A DNA stretch of 64,000 nucleotides from Nitrogeniibacter mangrovi (lineage in GTDB: Bacteria; Pseudomonadota; Gammaproteobacteria; Burkholderiales; Rhodocyclaceae), in NCBI RefSeq assembly GCF_010983895.1, contig NZ_CP048836.1, positions 3,844,001 through 3,908,000 on the forward strand, written 5' to 3'. Positions 55,205-63,686 of the stretch are shown one piece after another. Both the position numbers and the translations under genes were made by a program. Below the pieces are notes generated by a model. That model was not told the origin of the DNA. It was given only the letters and a program-made list of their open reading frames with translations, and did no database searches. Every line of letters starts with the position of its first letter. Within the stretch, counting starts at the first letter, position 1.

Positions 55205-56176
55205 TCAAAAACGTGTCCTGTACTCGTTCGGCGTTACCGACAGTTCTCTCTGAAAAGCACGTCGCATCTGCTCTTCGGTATTGAATCCACATTTCCGTGC
55301 GACGGTCTTCAGGACGACGTCGCTATTCTCCATCAGCATGCGCGCCTGACAGATGCGAAGACGTTCGACAAATTTCCCCGGCGTCTCGCCACGCACTTCC
55401 TTGAACTTTCGCGCGAAGTTCCTCTGGCTCATATTGACCCGCTGCGCCAGCATTTCTATGGAAAGATCTTCAGACAGGTTCTCGATCATCCAATCCACAA
55501 GCGCGCCAAAGGGGCTGTCCGACTGCGACATCAGAAAATCGCTGAATTGTTTCTGGCCACCCGGACGCCGGTAGAACACCACCAGTTTCCTGGCCACGCT
55601 CATGGCGATCTTCTTGCCCACGTCCTCTTCAATCAACGCCAGCGACAGGTCGATCCCTGCCGTCACGCCAGCGGAGGTGTAGACATTTCCTTCCTGGATG
55701 AATATCGCATCCGAATCGATCTTCAGCTGTGGAAACAGCCTCCGCATATCCTCACAGTACGCCCAGTGGGTGGTAATACGCTTCCCATCCAGCAAGCCCA
55801 GGTCTGCAAGCAGAAAGGCCCCGGTACATATGGACACCAACCTGCGGACGTTTCCGGACTGCGCGCCTATCCAGTTCAGAAGTTCCGAATCCTCCAATAC
55901 CTGCCTGATGTTCTCAGCGCCCGGCACAATCAAGGTATCCAGCGATGAAGGACAGCTTTGAAAATCGTAGTCCGGAACAATCTCGATTCCGGAGGAGACT
56001 TTCAGCGGCTTTCGGGTCTTGGAAACCAAAAATACGTCGTAGCCAATCGACGCCCGGGCTTTCTCCAGTAAATGTCGAGCCGATGAAAAGACCTCATGCG
56101 GACCGGTCACATCAAGCACCTGCGCTTCCGGAAAGATGAGCACTCCAATGCTTCGCGTTTCTGTGGCGATATCCAT
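55205..56176 (-). CDS. GlxA-type AraC-family regulator (DJ-1-like sensor + AraC HTH)
   Basis: 323 residues from the ATG at 56176 (AAGGAA upstream; an 18-residue longer start exists). N-terminal DJ-1-like domain (about 8-195) with IGVLIFPEAQVLDVTGPHEVF and RLVSICTGAFLLADLGLLDG, retaining the elbow Cys. A C-terminal AraC domain (about 225-323) follows with two HTHs: LSIEMLAQRVNMSQRNFARKFKE and VARKCGFNTEEQMRRAFQRE. Probably controls the adjacent PfpI-type gene. The composition is noticeably A/T-richer than flanking genes, suggesting recent acquisition. 56177-56582 contains no further gene that I can support. Confidence 0.92.
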   Translation of the reverse strand: MDIATETRSIGVLIFPEAQVLDVTGPHEVFSSARHLLEKARASIGYDVFLVSKTRKPLKVSSGIEIVPDYDFQSCPSSLDTLIVPGAENIRQVLEDSELLNWIGAQSGNVRRLVSICTGAFLLADLGLLDGKRITTHWAYCEDMRRLFPQLKIDSDAIFIQEGNVYTSAGVTAGIDLSLALIEEDVGKKIAMSVARKLVVFYRRPGGQKQFSDFLMSQSDSPFGALVDWMIENLSEDLSIEMLAQRVNMSQRNFARKFKEVRGETPGKFVERLRICQARMLMENSDVVLKTVARKCGFNTEEQMRRAFQRELSVTPNEYRTRF

Positions 56177-56582
56177 CAATGCATTCCTTGAGTCGAGACT
56201 AGCAAAGCGATTTGCTGGCAGCAAAGCCATTGTTGCAGCAAAAACAGCCAGAGTTATGCGCTTTGATGGTTCGAACCAACGAAGCCGGCCCAGATCATCA
56301 GGCCCACCGTTTTCATTGCATGGCGGTCGGCATTGGCGCCCGGGTTCAGTGGAACTTGGTCAGGAGGTCCCACGGACACCGATTGGTTTCATGGCAAGAC
56401 GCGCCAATTGCCGCTAGGCTGAAGGCATTGATCGCTCTACCGTATCTGCCGGCCGCACCAGCCAACGATGTCAGCCAATCGGAACCGCCCATGCACGAGA
56501 GCACCCCGATCGACGAGGGCCTTCGGAAGGCCGAGGGCACTGGCGGAGCGCGATTTGGCGCCCTAAGCGCAAGGGCAATCCC

Positions 56583-56930
56583 ATGGCGTTGAGCGAACTG
56601 GAACTGAAGCGGGTCGAACGGGCGGTGGGCCGCTACCTGAAGAAGCATCGCCCACCGCCGCACATCCGCCCCGAGCTGGACGTGGAGGCCCGCATCCAGG
56701 GCCAGTCGGTGGAACTTGTCGAATTGCGCCCGGCATGGCGCGGCGATCCGGGCGAGATCACGGAGCTCCCCTTCGCCAAGACAACCTTCGTGCGTACCCA
56801 GCATGTCTGGAAGGTATTCTGGCGGCGGGCGGACCTACGCTGGCATGCCTACGATCCACCGACGGCGCGGACCATCGACGATGCCCTGGCCCTGGTGGAC
56901 GAAGACGCCTTCGGTTGCTTCCGTGGTTAG
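56583..56930 (+). CDS. DUF3024 protein
   Basis: 115 residues, cytoplasmic. Characteristic DUF3024 layout: KRVERAVGRYLKKHRPPPHIRPELDV, then FVRTQHVWKVFWRRADLRWHAYDP and TIDDALALVDED. Function of the domain is unknown. It is followed, after 49 bases, by the GFA gene on the same strand. Confidence 0.87.
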   Translation: MALSELELKRVERAVGRYLKKHRPPPHIRPELDVEARIQGQSVELVELRPAWRGDPGEITELPFAKTTFVRTQHVWKVFWRRADLRWHAYDPPTARTIDDALALVDEDAFGCFRG

Positions 56931-56979
56931 CCCGGGCTTCCGGGGCGACGAGCGTCTCGACATGCTGGAGGAGAAGGTG

Positions 56980-57464
56980 ATGAAGCTCGAAGGTTCCTGC
57001 CACTGCGGCGCGGTCCGGTTCCGCCTGGAATCGGCTCACCCCTACCCGTTCAACCTCTGCTATTGCTCGATCTGCCGCAAGACGTCGGGGGCGGCGGTTA
57101 TGCCATCAACCTCGGCGGCGCCCACGACACGCTCGAGGTCGACGGCAAGGCGCACCTGCGGGTCTATCAGGCGATGGTCCAGGCCCCGGGGGAATCGCAA
57201 CCCCGCCAGAGCCCGGCGCAGCGGCATTTCTGCGGATTGTGCGGCAGCCATCTGTGGCTGTGGGATCCGCGCTGGCCGGAGCTGGTGCATCCGCTCGCCT
57301 CGGCCATCGACACGCCGCTGCCCGTCCCGCCCGAGCGCACGCACCTCATGCTCGACTCGAAGGCGTCGTGGGTGCAGGTGCACGCCGACCCTCAGGACCG
57401 GCGCTATCCGGCCTATCCCGAGGAATCGATCGCCGAGTGGCACCGGCGCCTCGGTCTGGCGTAG
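56980..57464 (+). CDS. GFA-family (glutathione-dependent formaldehyde-activating-like) zinc protein; apparent single-base frameshift
   Basis: Zinc motifs are SCHCGAVRF (about residues 6-14), CYCSICRKTSG (about 31-41) and FCGLCGSHLW near 95, typical of the GFA/CENP-V fold. The frame switches at a run of five G (57086-57090): TSG... continues as GGGYAINLGG only if one G is added, giving 161 residues in a single frame. The gene is thus probably intact in the organism. Family members bind zinc; few have a proven glutathione-formaldehyde activity. Start at 56980 has GGAGAAGG just upstream. Confidence 0.8.
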
Positions 57465-57519
57465 GCCGGTCCGCCTCCGGGAACGACCTCGACCGGGGCG
57501 GGGCCGCCCGCCACGAACG

Positions 57520-57978
57520 TCAGGGTGCGACTTTGGAACTCGCCGACGCGGCTGCCCGCGCGGCCGCGTCGAGCCGCTTGGATTCGCTTTCGATCAGGGT
57601 ACGCAAGGACTCGATCTGCTTCACGTTGCGCGTCGAGCAGGTGATCGCATCCACCACGCCGTTGCCATAGTCACGCATCGAGCGCATCGCCTCGTCGGGC
57701 GACTCGACACCGCAGGCAACCGCTTCATGCCGGGACCGGGCATAACCCCGCACGCGCAGCGCCATGTCCTGGCGATTGCGTCGCCGCTCCTGCTCGCGTG
57801 CCGCCCGGGAACGCCGTGACCGTTCCCGGCTGGACACCCCGTCGACACGCACGAACAGCCACGCCGCCACCAACACGACCAGGAACAGGCCCGCGAACAA
57901 GAGCAGCACGACCCCGCCGCTGGACACCAGGCTGTCCAGCACATCAAAAACCGGCACTGCGGCGGTGTCGTTCTCCAT
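57520..57978 (-). CDS. Uncharacterised single-pass membrane protein
   Basis: 152 residues. One strong N-terminal membrane helix at about 14-42 (SLVSSGGVVLLLFAGLFLVVL), then an Arg/Glu-rich basic coiled stretch (SSRERSRRSRAAREQERRRN) and a helical, Ser/Ala-rich C-terminus with two cysteines. Not recognised. No neighbour suggests a role. The next 335 bases upstream (57979-58313) hold no gene; they include an AT-rich tract around 58140-58190 that could be a promoter. Confidence 0.65.
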   Translation of the reverse strand: MENDTAAVPVFDVLDSLVSSGGVVLLLFAGLFLVVLVAAWLFVRVDGVSSRERSRRSRAAREQERRRNRQDMALRVRGYARSRHEAVACGVESPDEAMRSMRDYGNGVVDAITCSTRNVKQIESLRTLIESESKRLDAAARAAASASSKVAP

Positions 57979-58313
57979 GGGTGACTCCCTGCCGGACGCT
58001 CCTCTATCCACCGGAGGCGCCCAAATCATCGATAAGCCCCTGACCGGGGCGTTGCGCACGGACGTGTTGGCACGCCGGGCAGCCGGCCATGCACATCGCG
58101 CAAACCTGAAATGCGAAACGCGTCATGACTTCGACACGCTGTCGCATTTTTGGCGATATTTTAATTTACGCTAGAAACGGGCGCGCGTGACATAGTTGTG
58201 CGCGACCGCGACATCGCGCCCCCAAGGAATCACCCCACGACGCAACGGATGGGGCTCGCGGCCAGCCCGATGGCGTTCGGCCGGACGGATCATGTCCGGT
58301 GGTCAGCCCACCC

Positions 58314-59153
58314 TCACCCCAGAAGCGGCACCATGATCCGCGTGCGCAGCGCCAATGGCGGCGTCGATGCCGGGTCGTTCAGGTATTCCTCGAAGCAGGG
58401 CGCCTCGGCCAGCTCGTGGCCCTCTCGGGCGATCCAGGCAAAGACCCGCTGGTAAGCCGCTTCGAGTTCGGCATAGGGGCCGACATGGATGAGGCAGGCA
58501 TACGGCCCGGCCGCCATCCGCAGGGGCATCACCTCGCCCTCGGCCGCGTCGGTCGGGGCACCGAGGCAGGCGGCCGAACGCAAATCGCTGCGCGCGACCA
58601 CGGCCGGATCGTCCCAGTAGGCGCCGAGCAGGCGAACGTGCGGACCGAGCATGCCCTTGGGGCCGGCCCACAGGCACAGCCGGTCGAAGGCCTGGCCGAT
58701 GCCCATGTAGTCGCCGCGATGGCGAATGCCCACGAGGTCGAGGGCGGGGAGGGTGTCGATGCGGATGTCGTCCATGTCGAAGGGCTCCGGATTCAGATGG
58801 AGAGTCGGCGCGGCCCAGGATTGGCGGAGGGCACGATAGGCGCCCGGGGGGATGCCGAAGTGACGCTTGAAAGCCCGGCTGAAGGCTTCCGGCGAGCCAT
58901 AGCCCGCGCGCCGGGCCACCTGTCCCAGCGGCCGATCGGCATCGAGCAGCTCACGCGCCGAACGATGAAAACGCAAGCGCCGCACCGTCTCGGCCAGGGT
59001 CTCGCCGGTCAGGGCGCGATAGAGCCGATGGAAATGGCACGTCGACACGTGCGCCACCTCGGCAACACGATCGAGGCTGAGATCGTCGTCGAGGTGGGCA
59101 TAGAGAAACTCGATGACGCGGGTCATGCGCCGGATGAGCTGCGGAGGTGCCAT
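58314..59153 (-). CDS. AraC-family regulator with GyrI-like effector domain
   Basis: 279 residues. The N-terminal AraC DNA-binding domain (about 1-105) has two HTHs: LSLDRVAEVAHVSTCHFHRLYRALTGE and LGQVARRAGYGSPEAFSRAFKRHFG. A C-terminal GyrI-like small-molecule domain (about 125-279) follows, with DIRIDTLPALDLVGIRHRGDY and APCFEEYLNDPASTP. This is the Rob/BltR-like architecture; the ligand is unknown. The ATG at 59153 starts directly before the helices of the DNA-binding domain. Convergent with nothing; it reads away from the Tlde1-like gene that begins 137 bases upstream. Confidence 0.9.
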   Translation of the reverse strand: MAPPQLIRRMTRVIEFLYAHLDDDLSLDRVAEVAHVSTCHFHRLYRALTGETLAETVRRLRFHRSARELLDADRPLGQVARRAGYGSPEAFSRAFKRHFGIPPGAYRALRQSWAAPTLHLNPEPFDMDDIRIDTLPALDLVGIRHRGDYMGIGQAFDRLCLWAGPKGMLGPHVRLLGAYWDDPAVVARSDLRSAACLGAPTDAAEGEVMPLRMAAGPYACLIHVGPYAELEAAYQRVFAWIAREGHELAEAPCFEEYLNDPASTPPLALRTRIMVPLLG

Positions 59154-59289
59154 GGATGCGTCCGTTCGTGCGCGATGCATGCATCCTAGCGGGACTCGCC
59201 TGATCGTTCTTGCGCGATTGACGGCCGAGGCATTGTGTCCCTCACGCGCCCGTGCTAAAACCCAATTTTCATAGCACAAGAACATCGTC

Positions 59290-59655
59290 ATGACCTGGAC
59301 ATACGATCAATCCTCCGGGCATCTCTATCACAATGGCGCCCCTGTCCCCGGCGGGATCGGCTATGCGGGCCGCGGCGCGCACAAGAATCGCCCTGCGTCG
59401 CAGAATCTGCGCAACCGGGGGCCCATCCCCCGCGGTGCATGGCGGATCGGCGGATACACCAGCAGCAAGGGGCCACTGACCATCACCCTGAGCCCCAAAC
59501 CGGGTACCAACACCTTCGGACGCAGCGCATTTCGCATCCACGGTGACAGCGCCCGTCATCCCGGCGCGGCGTCGGAGGGCTGCATCATCATGCCCTACGC
59601 CGTTCGCAGCCTGATCATCACCTCCGGGGACCACGATCTTGAAGTGGTCCAATAG
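59290..59655 (+). CDS. Tlde1-domain (DUF2778) peptidoglycan-targeting effector candidate
   Basis: 121 residues, essentially one DUF2778/tlde1 domain. N-terminal MTWTYDQSSGHLYHNG is typical, and the catalytic set is a HxD at 84-86 and SEGC at 95-98 (Cys98), i.e. the L,D-transpeptidase-like site of Tlde1. Tlde1 proteins are type VI secretion effectors that cut peptidoglycan peptides or swap D-amino acids. There is no signal peptide, as expected for a secreted T6SS cargo. The next gene starts one base after its stop and encodes a secreted protein, as expected of an immunity partner. No T6SS structural gene is in the window. Confidence 0.82.
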   Translation: MTWTYDQSSGHLYHNGAPVPGGIGYAGRGAHKNRPASQNLRNRGPIPRGAWRIGGYTSSKGPLTITLSPKPGTNTFGRSAFRIHGDSARHPGAASEGCIIMPYAVRSLIITSGDHDLEVVQ

Positions 59656-59656
59656 C

Positions 59657-60136
59657 ATGGCCTCGCTACGCACCACCTGGCGCTGGTTGCCCGTCGGGCT
59701 GCTTGCCGCCTTTCAGGTCGCCTGGGCCGGCGAGACCATCCCGCCGTGTTTCGGTCCGGACAACTACGCAACCCAGGCCGCCCTGGCTGCGCTGGTCAAT
59801 ACCGGCCGCGTCACCGATGCCTCGGCGTTTTATCGTGACGACGAGACGCCCTATGGGCTCAAGACCGAACTGCTCGATGCCGAACGCATCGGCCGTCATG
59901 CCGGTCCCGGGCTTGCGGAAACCGATGTTTATCGCCAGATTCAGAAAATCGTCGTACACACCCGGTCGGGCACCGCCTTTTCGATGATCACGATCAGTGA
60001 GACGAGCCGCGCCGAATGCGCAATGGCAGCCCCCACGGTGGTGCTGCTGTCACCGCAATACGCGGCTCTCCAGGTCGGAACCTCGGTACTCGAATCCGGG
60101 CGGTCGCAGGCCTCATCGAAGGGCCACCGCCCCTAG
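59657..60136 (+). CDS. Putative periplasmic immunity protein for the Tlde1-like effector
   Basis: 159 residues with a signal peptide (LRTTWRWLPVGLLAAFQVAWA), so the mature protein should be periplasmic, where a Tlde1 effector would act. The mature part holds IPPCFGPDNYATQAALAALVN and a second Cys near residue 120 (AECAMAA). No motif of a known family was recognised; the immunity role rests on gene order (one-base spacing), size and predicted location. The start is the ATG at 59657, which gives the clean signal peptide. It overlaps the convergent CorA-like gene by four bases. Confidence 0.7.
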   Translation: MASLRTTWRWLPVGLLAAFQVAWAGETIPPCFGPDNYATQAALAALVNTGRVTDASAFYRDDETPYGLKTELLDAERIGRHAGPGLAETDVYRQIQKIVVHTRSGTAFSMITISETSRAECAMAAPTVVLLSPQYAALQVGTSVLESGRSQASSKGHRP

Positions 60137-61776
60137 CCCCGCGGCCGCCGCCACACCCCCAGCAACGCCCCCAGCTTGCGGCCGATCGACACCCGTTCGT
60201 CCGACAATGCGTCGAGGAAGTCCGACAGGCCCTTGGACTTCATCACCGTGTAGAAGGTGAGCCAGGTCATGCCGGCGAAGATGACGAGGAAGTAGAGCGT
60301 GCGCGCGACCGGCGAGAGGCCGTCGAGTTCGAGGATGTTCATGCCGAAATAGCCGGTCACGGTGGTGCCGATGAGGCCGAAGGCGGTGACCACGGTGAGG
60401 CGCAGCACGGTGTTGGCCTGGCGCCGCCCGGTGTCCTCCTCCAGGTATTCGGCCATGTCCTGCACCCGCTGGCGTACTTCCTCGTAGAGCTCTTCGGTGG
60501 CGAGGAACTCGGCGGTCTTGCGATACAGGTCGCGCGCCTGGATCTGGTCGGAGACGCGATGGAACCAGTAGCGGTGGGTGAAGCGCAGGAAGATCTCGCG
60601 CAGCTGGCGGATCTCGCGCTTGAAGCGCTTGATGGTCTCCGGGTCCTGGATGTCGAGGCGCTTGAGCGCGTACACCAGGCGGTCGGACATCATCAGCAGC
60701 GCCGCCTTGTGCATGTGCGGGATCAGGAACAGCAGGAAGTACTGGTGGCGGAACTCCTCGAGCAGGCTGCCGCCGGGGGTGTAGAAGTAGGGCACGCGCG
60801 CGCTGCCGACGAGCACGAAGGATTCGCCGCAGCCCATGTAGCGCGAGCCCGGCGTACCGCCGGCCTGGGGCACCCAGAAGCGGTCGTAGCAGAAGCGCTG
60901 TTCGAAGTCCGGCACCCGCACCGGCATGCGCCCGGGCGGGCCGGAGGCGGTGATGAGGCCGAGGCGGACGAAGTCCGACGCGTCCAGGTCGCGCGGATCG
61001 CCGTCCACGGCCGCATAGGCCATCACCGGCATGCGGTGGTATTCGAGCTGGCGATAGCGCAGCGGACCGCTGCGGTCCGAATGGTGAGGCACCAGGGGCT
61101 GGAGGAGAAAATCCCAGTGGGCGGCGACCCGGGGCGCGCGGTAGCGACTCACGTGCTGCAAGAAGGCGTGGCGCTGCTCGTCGTCCGAGGTGGCGAGCAC
61201 GCGGCCGTCCGCATCGAGCCATTCGGTGCGCTTCAGGCAATGGCCGGGGTCGCCGTTGGACTCCCAGTAGGTGGGGTAGGCGCGACCGAGGCGGAACAGG
61301 GTCTCCTGGGCGCAGTCGAGGCTGATGTCGTCGCCGTGGAGCTCGACGTTGAGCACCGCGATGTCGAGGTCGAAGAAGAAATACAGGTCGATGTGGGCGA
61401 TGTCGAATTCGGCCGGCGCCAGCGCGTCGCCCGGATAGGTGCAGCGCACCCGAGCCACGTCGCGACGGCGGAACACCCGGATCGGCGATTCGCCCGGCGC
61501 CCCGCCGCGGGTGCGGCCCTCGCCGTAGAGAAAGCGCTGCACATGGGGCAGGAAGGTGACGAACTCGCTGTAGTGACGTTGCTGGAAACCGGCCGGGTCG
61601 TCGGTAAACTCGTCGTCCACCTCGCGCCACGGGTTATCGGGCCGCGCCTCTTCCAGCCACGCCCAGTGGCGGTGGATCTGGCTGCCCTCGCGCAGCGGCA
61701 TCAGCTGCAGGGGCCACAGCAGGATCTGCCGGAAATGGCCGAGCCGGCGCGCGTCGCTCGCCTGGGTGTCCTCCAA
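60133..61776 (-). CDS. CorA-like divalent-cation transporter family protein
   Basis: 547 residues from a TTG at 61776, which has GGAGG 6 bases upstream; an in-frame ATG at 61866 would add 30 low-complexity residues. The long N-terminal domain is soluble and acidic; near the C-terminus a GYFGMNI (the GMN selectivity motif of CorA, here with Phe before Gly) follows the first of two membrane helices, and the second helix leads to a short cytoplasmic tail. The layout suits Mg2+/Co2+ channels of the CorA superfamily, though the N-domain is larger than in E. coli CorA. Substrate not certain. Confidence 0.8.
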   Translation of the reverse strand: MEDTQASDARRLGHFRQILLWPLQLMPLREGSQIHRHWAWLEEARPDNPWREVDDEFTDDPAGFQQRHYSEFVTFLPHVQRFLYGEGRTRGGAPGESPIRVFRRRDVARVRCTYPGDALAPAEFDIAHIDLYFFFDLDIAVLNVELHGDDISLDCAQETLFRLGRAYPTYWESNGDPGHCLKRTEWLDADGRVLATSDDEQRHAFLQHVSRYRAPRVAAHWDFLLQPLVPHHSDRSGPLRYRQLEYHRMPVMAYAAVDGDPRDLDASDFVRLGLITASGPPGRMPVRVPDFEQRFCYDRFWVPQAGGTPGSRYMGCGESFVLVGSARVPYFYTPGGSLLEEFRHQYFLLFLIPHMHKAALLMMSDRLVYALKRLDIQDPETIKRFKREIRQLREIFLRFTHRYWFHRVSDQIQARDLYRKTAEFLATEELYEEVRQRVQDMAEYLEEDTGRRQANTVLRLTVVTAFGLIGTTVTGYFGMNILELDGLSPVARTLYFLVIFAGMTWLTFYTVMKSKGLSDFLDALSDERVSIGRKLGALLGVWRRPRG

Positions 61777-61999
61777 AATCCCTCCTCCCGTCCGTGATGC
61801 CGTCGTGTTCGCAGTATAGGTCCAGGCGGCCGACGACATCGGCGTCCCGACGGTCCCTGCCGCCATCGACTTTGACGTTCACAACCCGTTCTTCTATGGG
61901 TTCACTGAGGGGTGTTCCCTCGCGTGAGGCGCGGCACCGGGCAATGAGGATGCGGCGCATGGACCACCGAGCCGCGTTGTCGTCGAGAGGAGAGACATC

Positions 62000-62410
62000 A
62001 TGCACACCAAGGCCATCCTGACCCGGGACGACGTCGCCCGTATCCTGGCCGCCGCGCGGGCGGAAGCAGGCGCGCACCCATGGGCGGTTTCCATCGCCGT
62101 GGTGGACGACGGCGGCCATCCGCTGGCGCTGGAGCGCCTCGACGGCTGCGCGCCCATCGGCGCCTACATCTGCATGGAGAAGGCACGCACGGCGGCCCTG
62201 GGGCGGCGCGAGTCGCAGGGCTACGAGGACATGATCAACGGTGGCCGCACCGCCTTTCTCTCAGTGCCCCGACTCAGCGGCCTGCTCACGGGCGGGATCC
62301 CCATCCTCGTCGACGGTCAGGTGGTGGGCGCGATCGGGGTGTCCGGTGTCCAGCCCGATCAGGATGCTCAGGTGGCCCGGGCGGGCGCAGCCGCGCTCGG
62401 CCGGTCCTGA
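62000..62410 (+). CDS. GlcG/HbpS (DUF336) haem-binding-like protein
   Basis: 136 residues matching the GlcG/HbpS fold: ILAAARAEAGAHPWAVSIAVVDDGGHPLALERLDG, KARTAALGRRESQG, and the C-terminal GAIGVSGVQPDQDAQVARAGAAAL. Streptomyces HbpS binds haem and senses redox stress; GlcG accompanies glycolate oxidation genes. No glc genes are nearby. The 3' end overlaps the convergent small gene by 43 bases. Confidence 0.9.
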   Translation: MHTKAILTRDDVARILAAARAEAGAHPWAVSIAVVDDGGHPLALERLDGCAPIGAYICMEKARTAALGRRESQGYEDMINGGRTAFLSVPRLSGLLTGGIPILVDGQVVGAIGVSGVQPDQDAQVARAGAAALGRS

Positions 62411-62610
62411 TCGAGCACATAGCGCTGGGTCCGCCACACGCGGATGCTATCGACGGCCAGGGTGAAATCGGCAAAGGAGAGCCGATCGAGCAGCGACAGA
62501 TCGAAGGGGCCACCCAATTTCATGGCATTCAACAGGGCGCCGAACACGCGGATCACGACGGGGTCGTCGGTCTCCTGCAGGCGCGTCTGGAGTTGATAAA
62601 GACTGGACAT
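62368..62610 (-). CDS. Uncharacterised small protein
   Basis: 80 residues, helical, acidic, no membrane segment: SSLYQLQTRLQETDDPVVIRVFGALLNAM then FADFTLAVDSIRVWRTQRYVLDQ (ends given only). GGAG lies 8 bases before the ATG. The sequence looks like a genuine protein (regular hydrophobic pattern) but I do not recognise it. It overlaps the 3' end of the GlcG/HbpS-like gene on the opposite strand. 62611-62888 contains no other supported gene. Confidence 0.6.
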   Translation of the reverse strand: MSSLYQLQTRLQETDDPVVIRVFGALLNAMKLGGPFDLSLLDRLSFADFTLAVDSIRVWRTQRYVLDQDRPSAAAPARAT

Positions 62611-62888
62611 GGCATGCTCCGGTGGGGGTTCTTGAACGGTCTCCGGTCCCATCCCTGATGTCCGCTCCTCTGCCGGGCGTTCGGACCGCTCGCCCAGAAA
62701 CGAACGAACGGACGGAATTGTACGCCCATCCGGCACGCGACCTCCCGCGACACTCGGCCGCACCCCGACACGGGACGCAGCCTCATCGGTGCCACGGCAC
62801 CGGTCGGACAGTCATGATGATTCGACGGGCGGCACCCCGGTGCATGGAGCGTTCGTCCGCAGCGCCCTGGCGCGCCACGTGCCGGCCC

Positions 62889-63212
62889 TCATTTGTCGTG
62901 CTTGTGCGCGGCCTTGAATCCCGCGCCGCCGGACTCGTCGAGCACGTTGGCGAACGCGCTCAGCGCCAGGCGATCGAAGGCGGGGTGACCGTCGACGGTT
63001 ACCAGCGCGCGGGCGCTGGCCGCCTGGAGGCGCAGCCGTGCGGCCGCCGCCTCGGCGGCGCGCGCGCTGACCGCGGCGGCCTCCATTTCGGCGGCGCGCA
63101 TCTCGAGCAGATCGGCGATCAGATCGCCGATCCGCTTGACCGTGATGCGCGCTGCGCCCGTGCCGCGACAGACCGCGTCGTCATCGGTCCGGTGCTTTCG
63201 ATCGGGTGACAT
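62889..63212 (-). CDS. Uncharacterised Ala-rich helical protein
   Basis: 107 residues dominated by an Ala/Arg/Glu-rich helix (AEMEAAAVSARAAEAAAARLRLQAASA), likely coiled. GGGAGG lies 7 bases before the ATG, supporting translation. No family recognised; similar composition occurs in many unrelated small proteins. Confidence 0.55.
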   Translation of the reverse strand: MSPDRKHRTDDDAVCRGTGAARITVKRIGDLIADLLEMRAAEMEAAAVSARAAEAAAARLRLQAASARALVTVDGHPAFDRLALSAFANVLDESGGAGFKAAHKHDK

Positions 63213-63329
63213 CGGCGTCCCTCCCTGGGCCGGTCGCCGTCCTCCCGCGGGTGCGAGCCCGCCACAGGACGCTTACTTTGGTTCTAGGCCACGCGGTGCC
63301 CCGGTGCAAACGCCAGGGGCTCGCACGGC

Positions 63330-63686
63330 TCAAGGGGCGACGATGCCGATGCGGAAGCCGTTCAGCAGCTGGTCCGCCCCCGGCGAATGCGGGCGCCCCC
63401 GGGTCTTGGTGTTGTAGGCCTCGGTGGCCTCCTTGCCGCACCAGGGCACGATCACCGACGGGCGGGTGGGATGGTCGGGCAGGTAGGCGGACAGGTCGTA
63501 GACCTGGCCGCGGATCGCCATCCAGCAGTCGCCCTCGGTGCCGTGGCGAGCCACCTCGGCAAGCGTGTAGGTCGGGACCGGAGGCGTGGCGGGCGCGCCG
63601 CCCGGTCCGACATCGGCGGCCGCCCGGACACCGATCACGAAGCACCAGAACAGGGCGGTGCCGACCCAGAAGAGCGTGCGCATCAT
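63330..63686 (-). CDS. Cytochrome b5-like haem/steroid-binding domain protein, membrane-anchored
   Basis: 118 residues. An N-terminal membrane helix (MMRTLFWVGTALFWCFVIG) is followed by a b5 domain: YTLAEVARHGTEGDCWMAIRGQVYDLSAYLPDHP (first haem His in DHP), then KEATEAYNTK and a His at the RPHSPG position as probable second ligand. Predicted periplasmic or membrane-associated electron carrier. The ATG at 63686 overlaps the stop of the flavin-reductase gene as ATGA, so the two are probably one redox module: reductase to b5 carrier. Confidence 0.87.
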   Translation of the reverse strand: MMRTLFWVGTALFWCFVIGVRAAADVGPGGAPATPPVPTYTLAEVARHGTEGDCWMAIRGQVYDLSAYLPDHPTRPSVIVPWCGKEATEAYNTKTRGRPHSPGADQLLNGFRIGIVAP

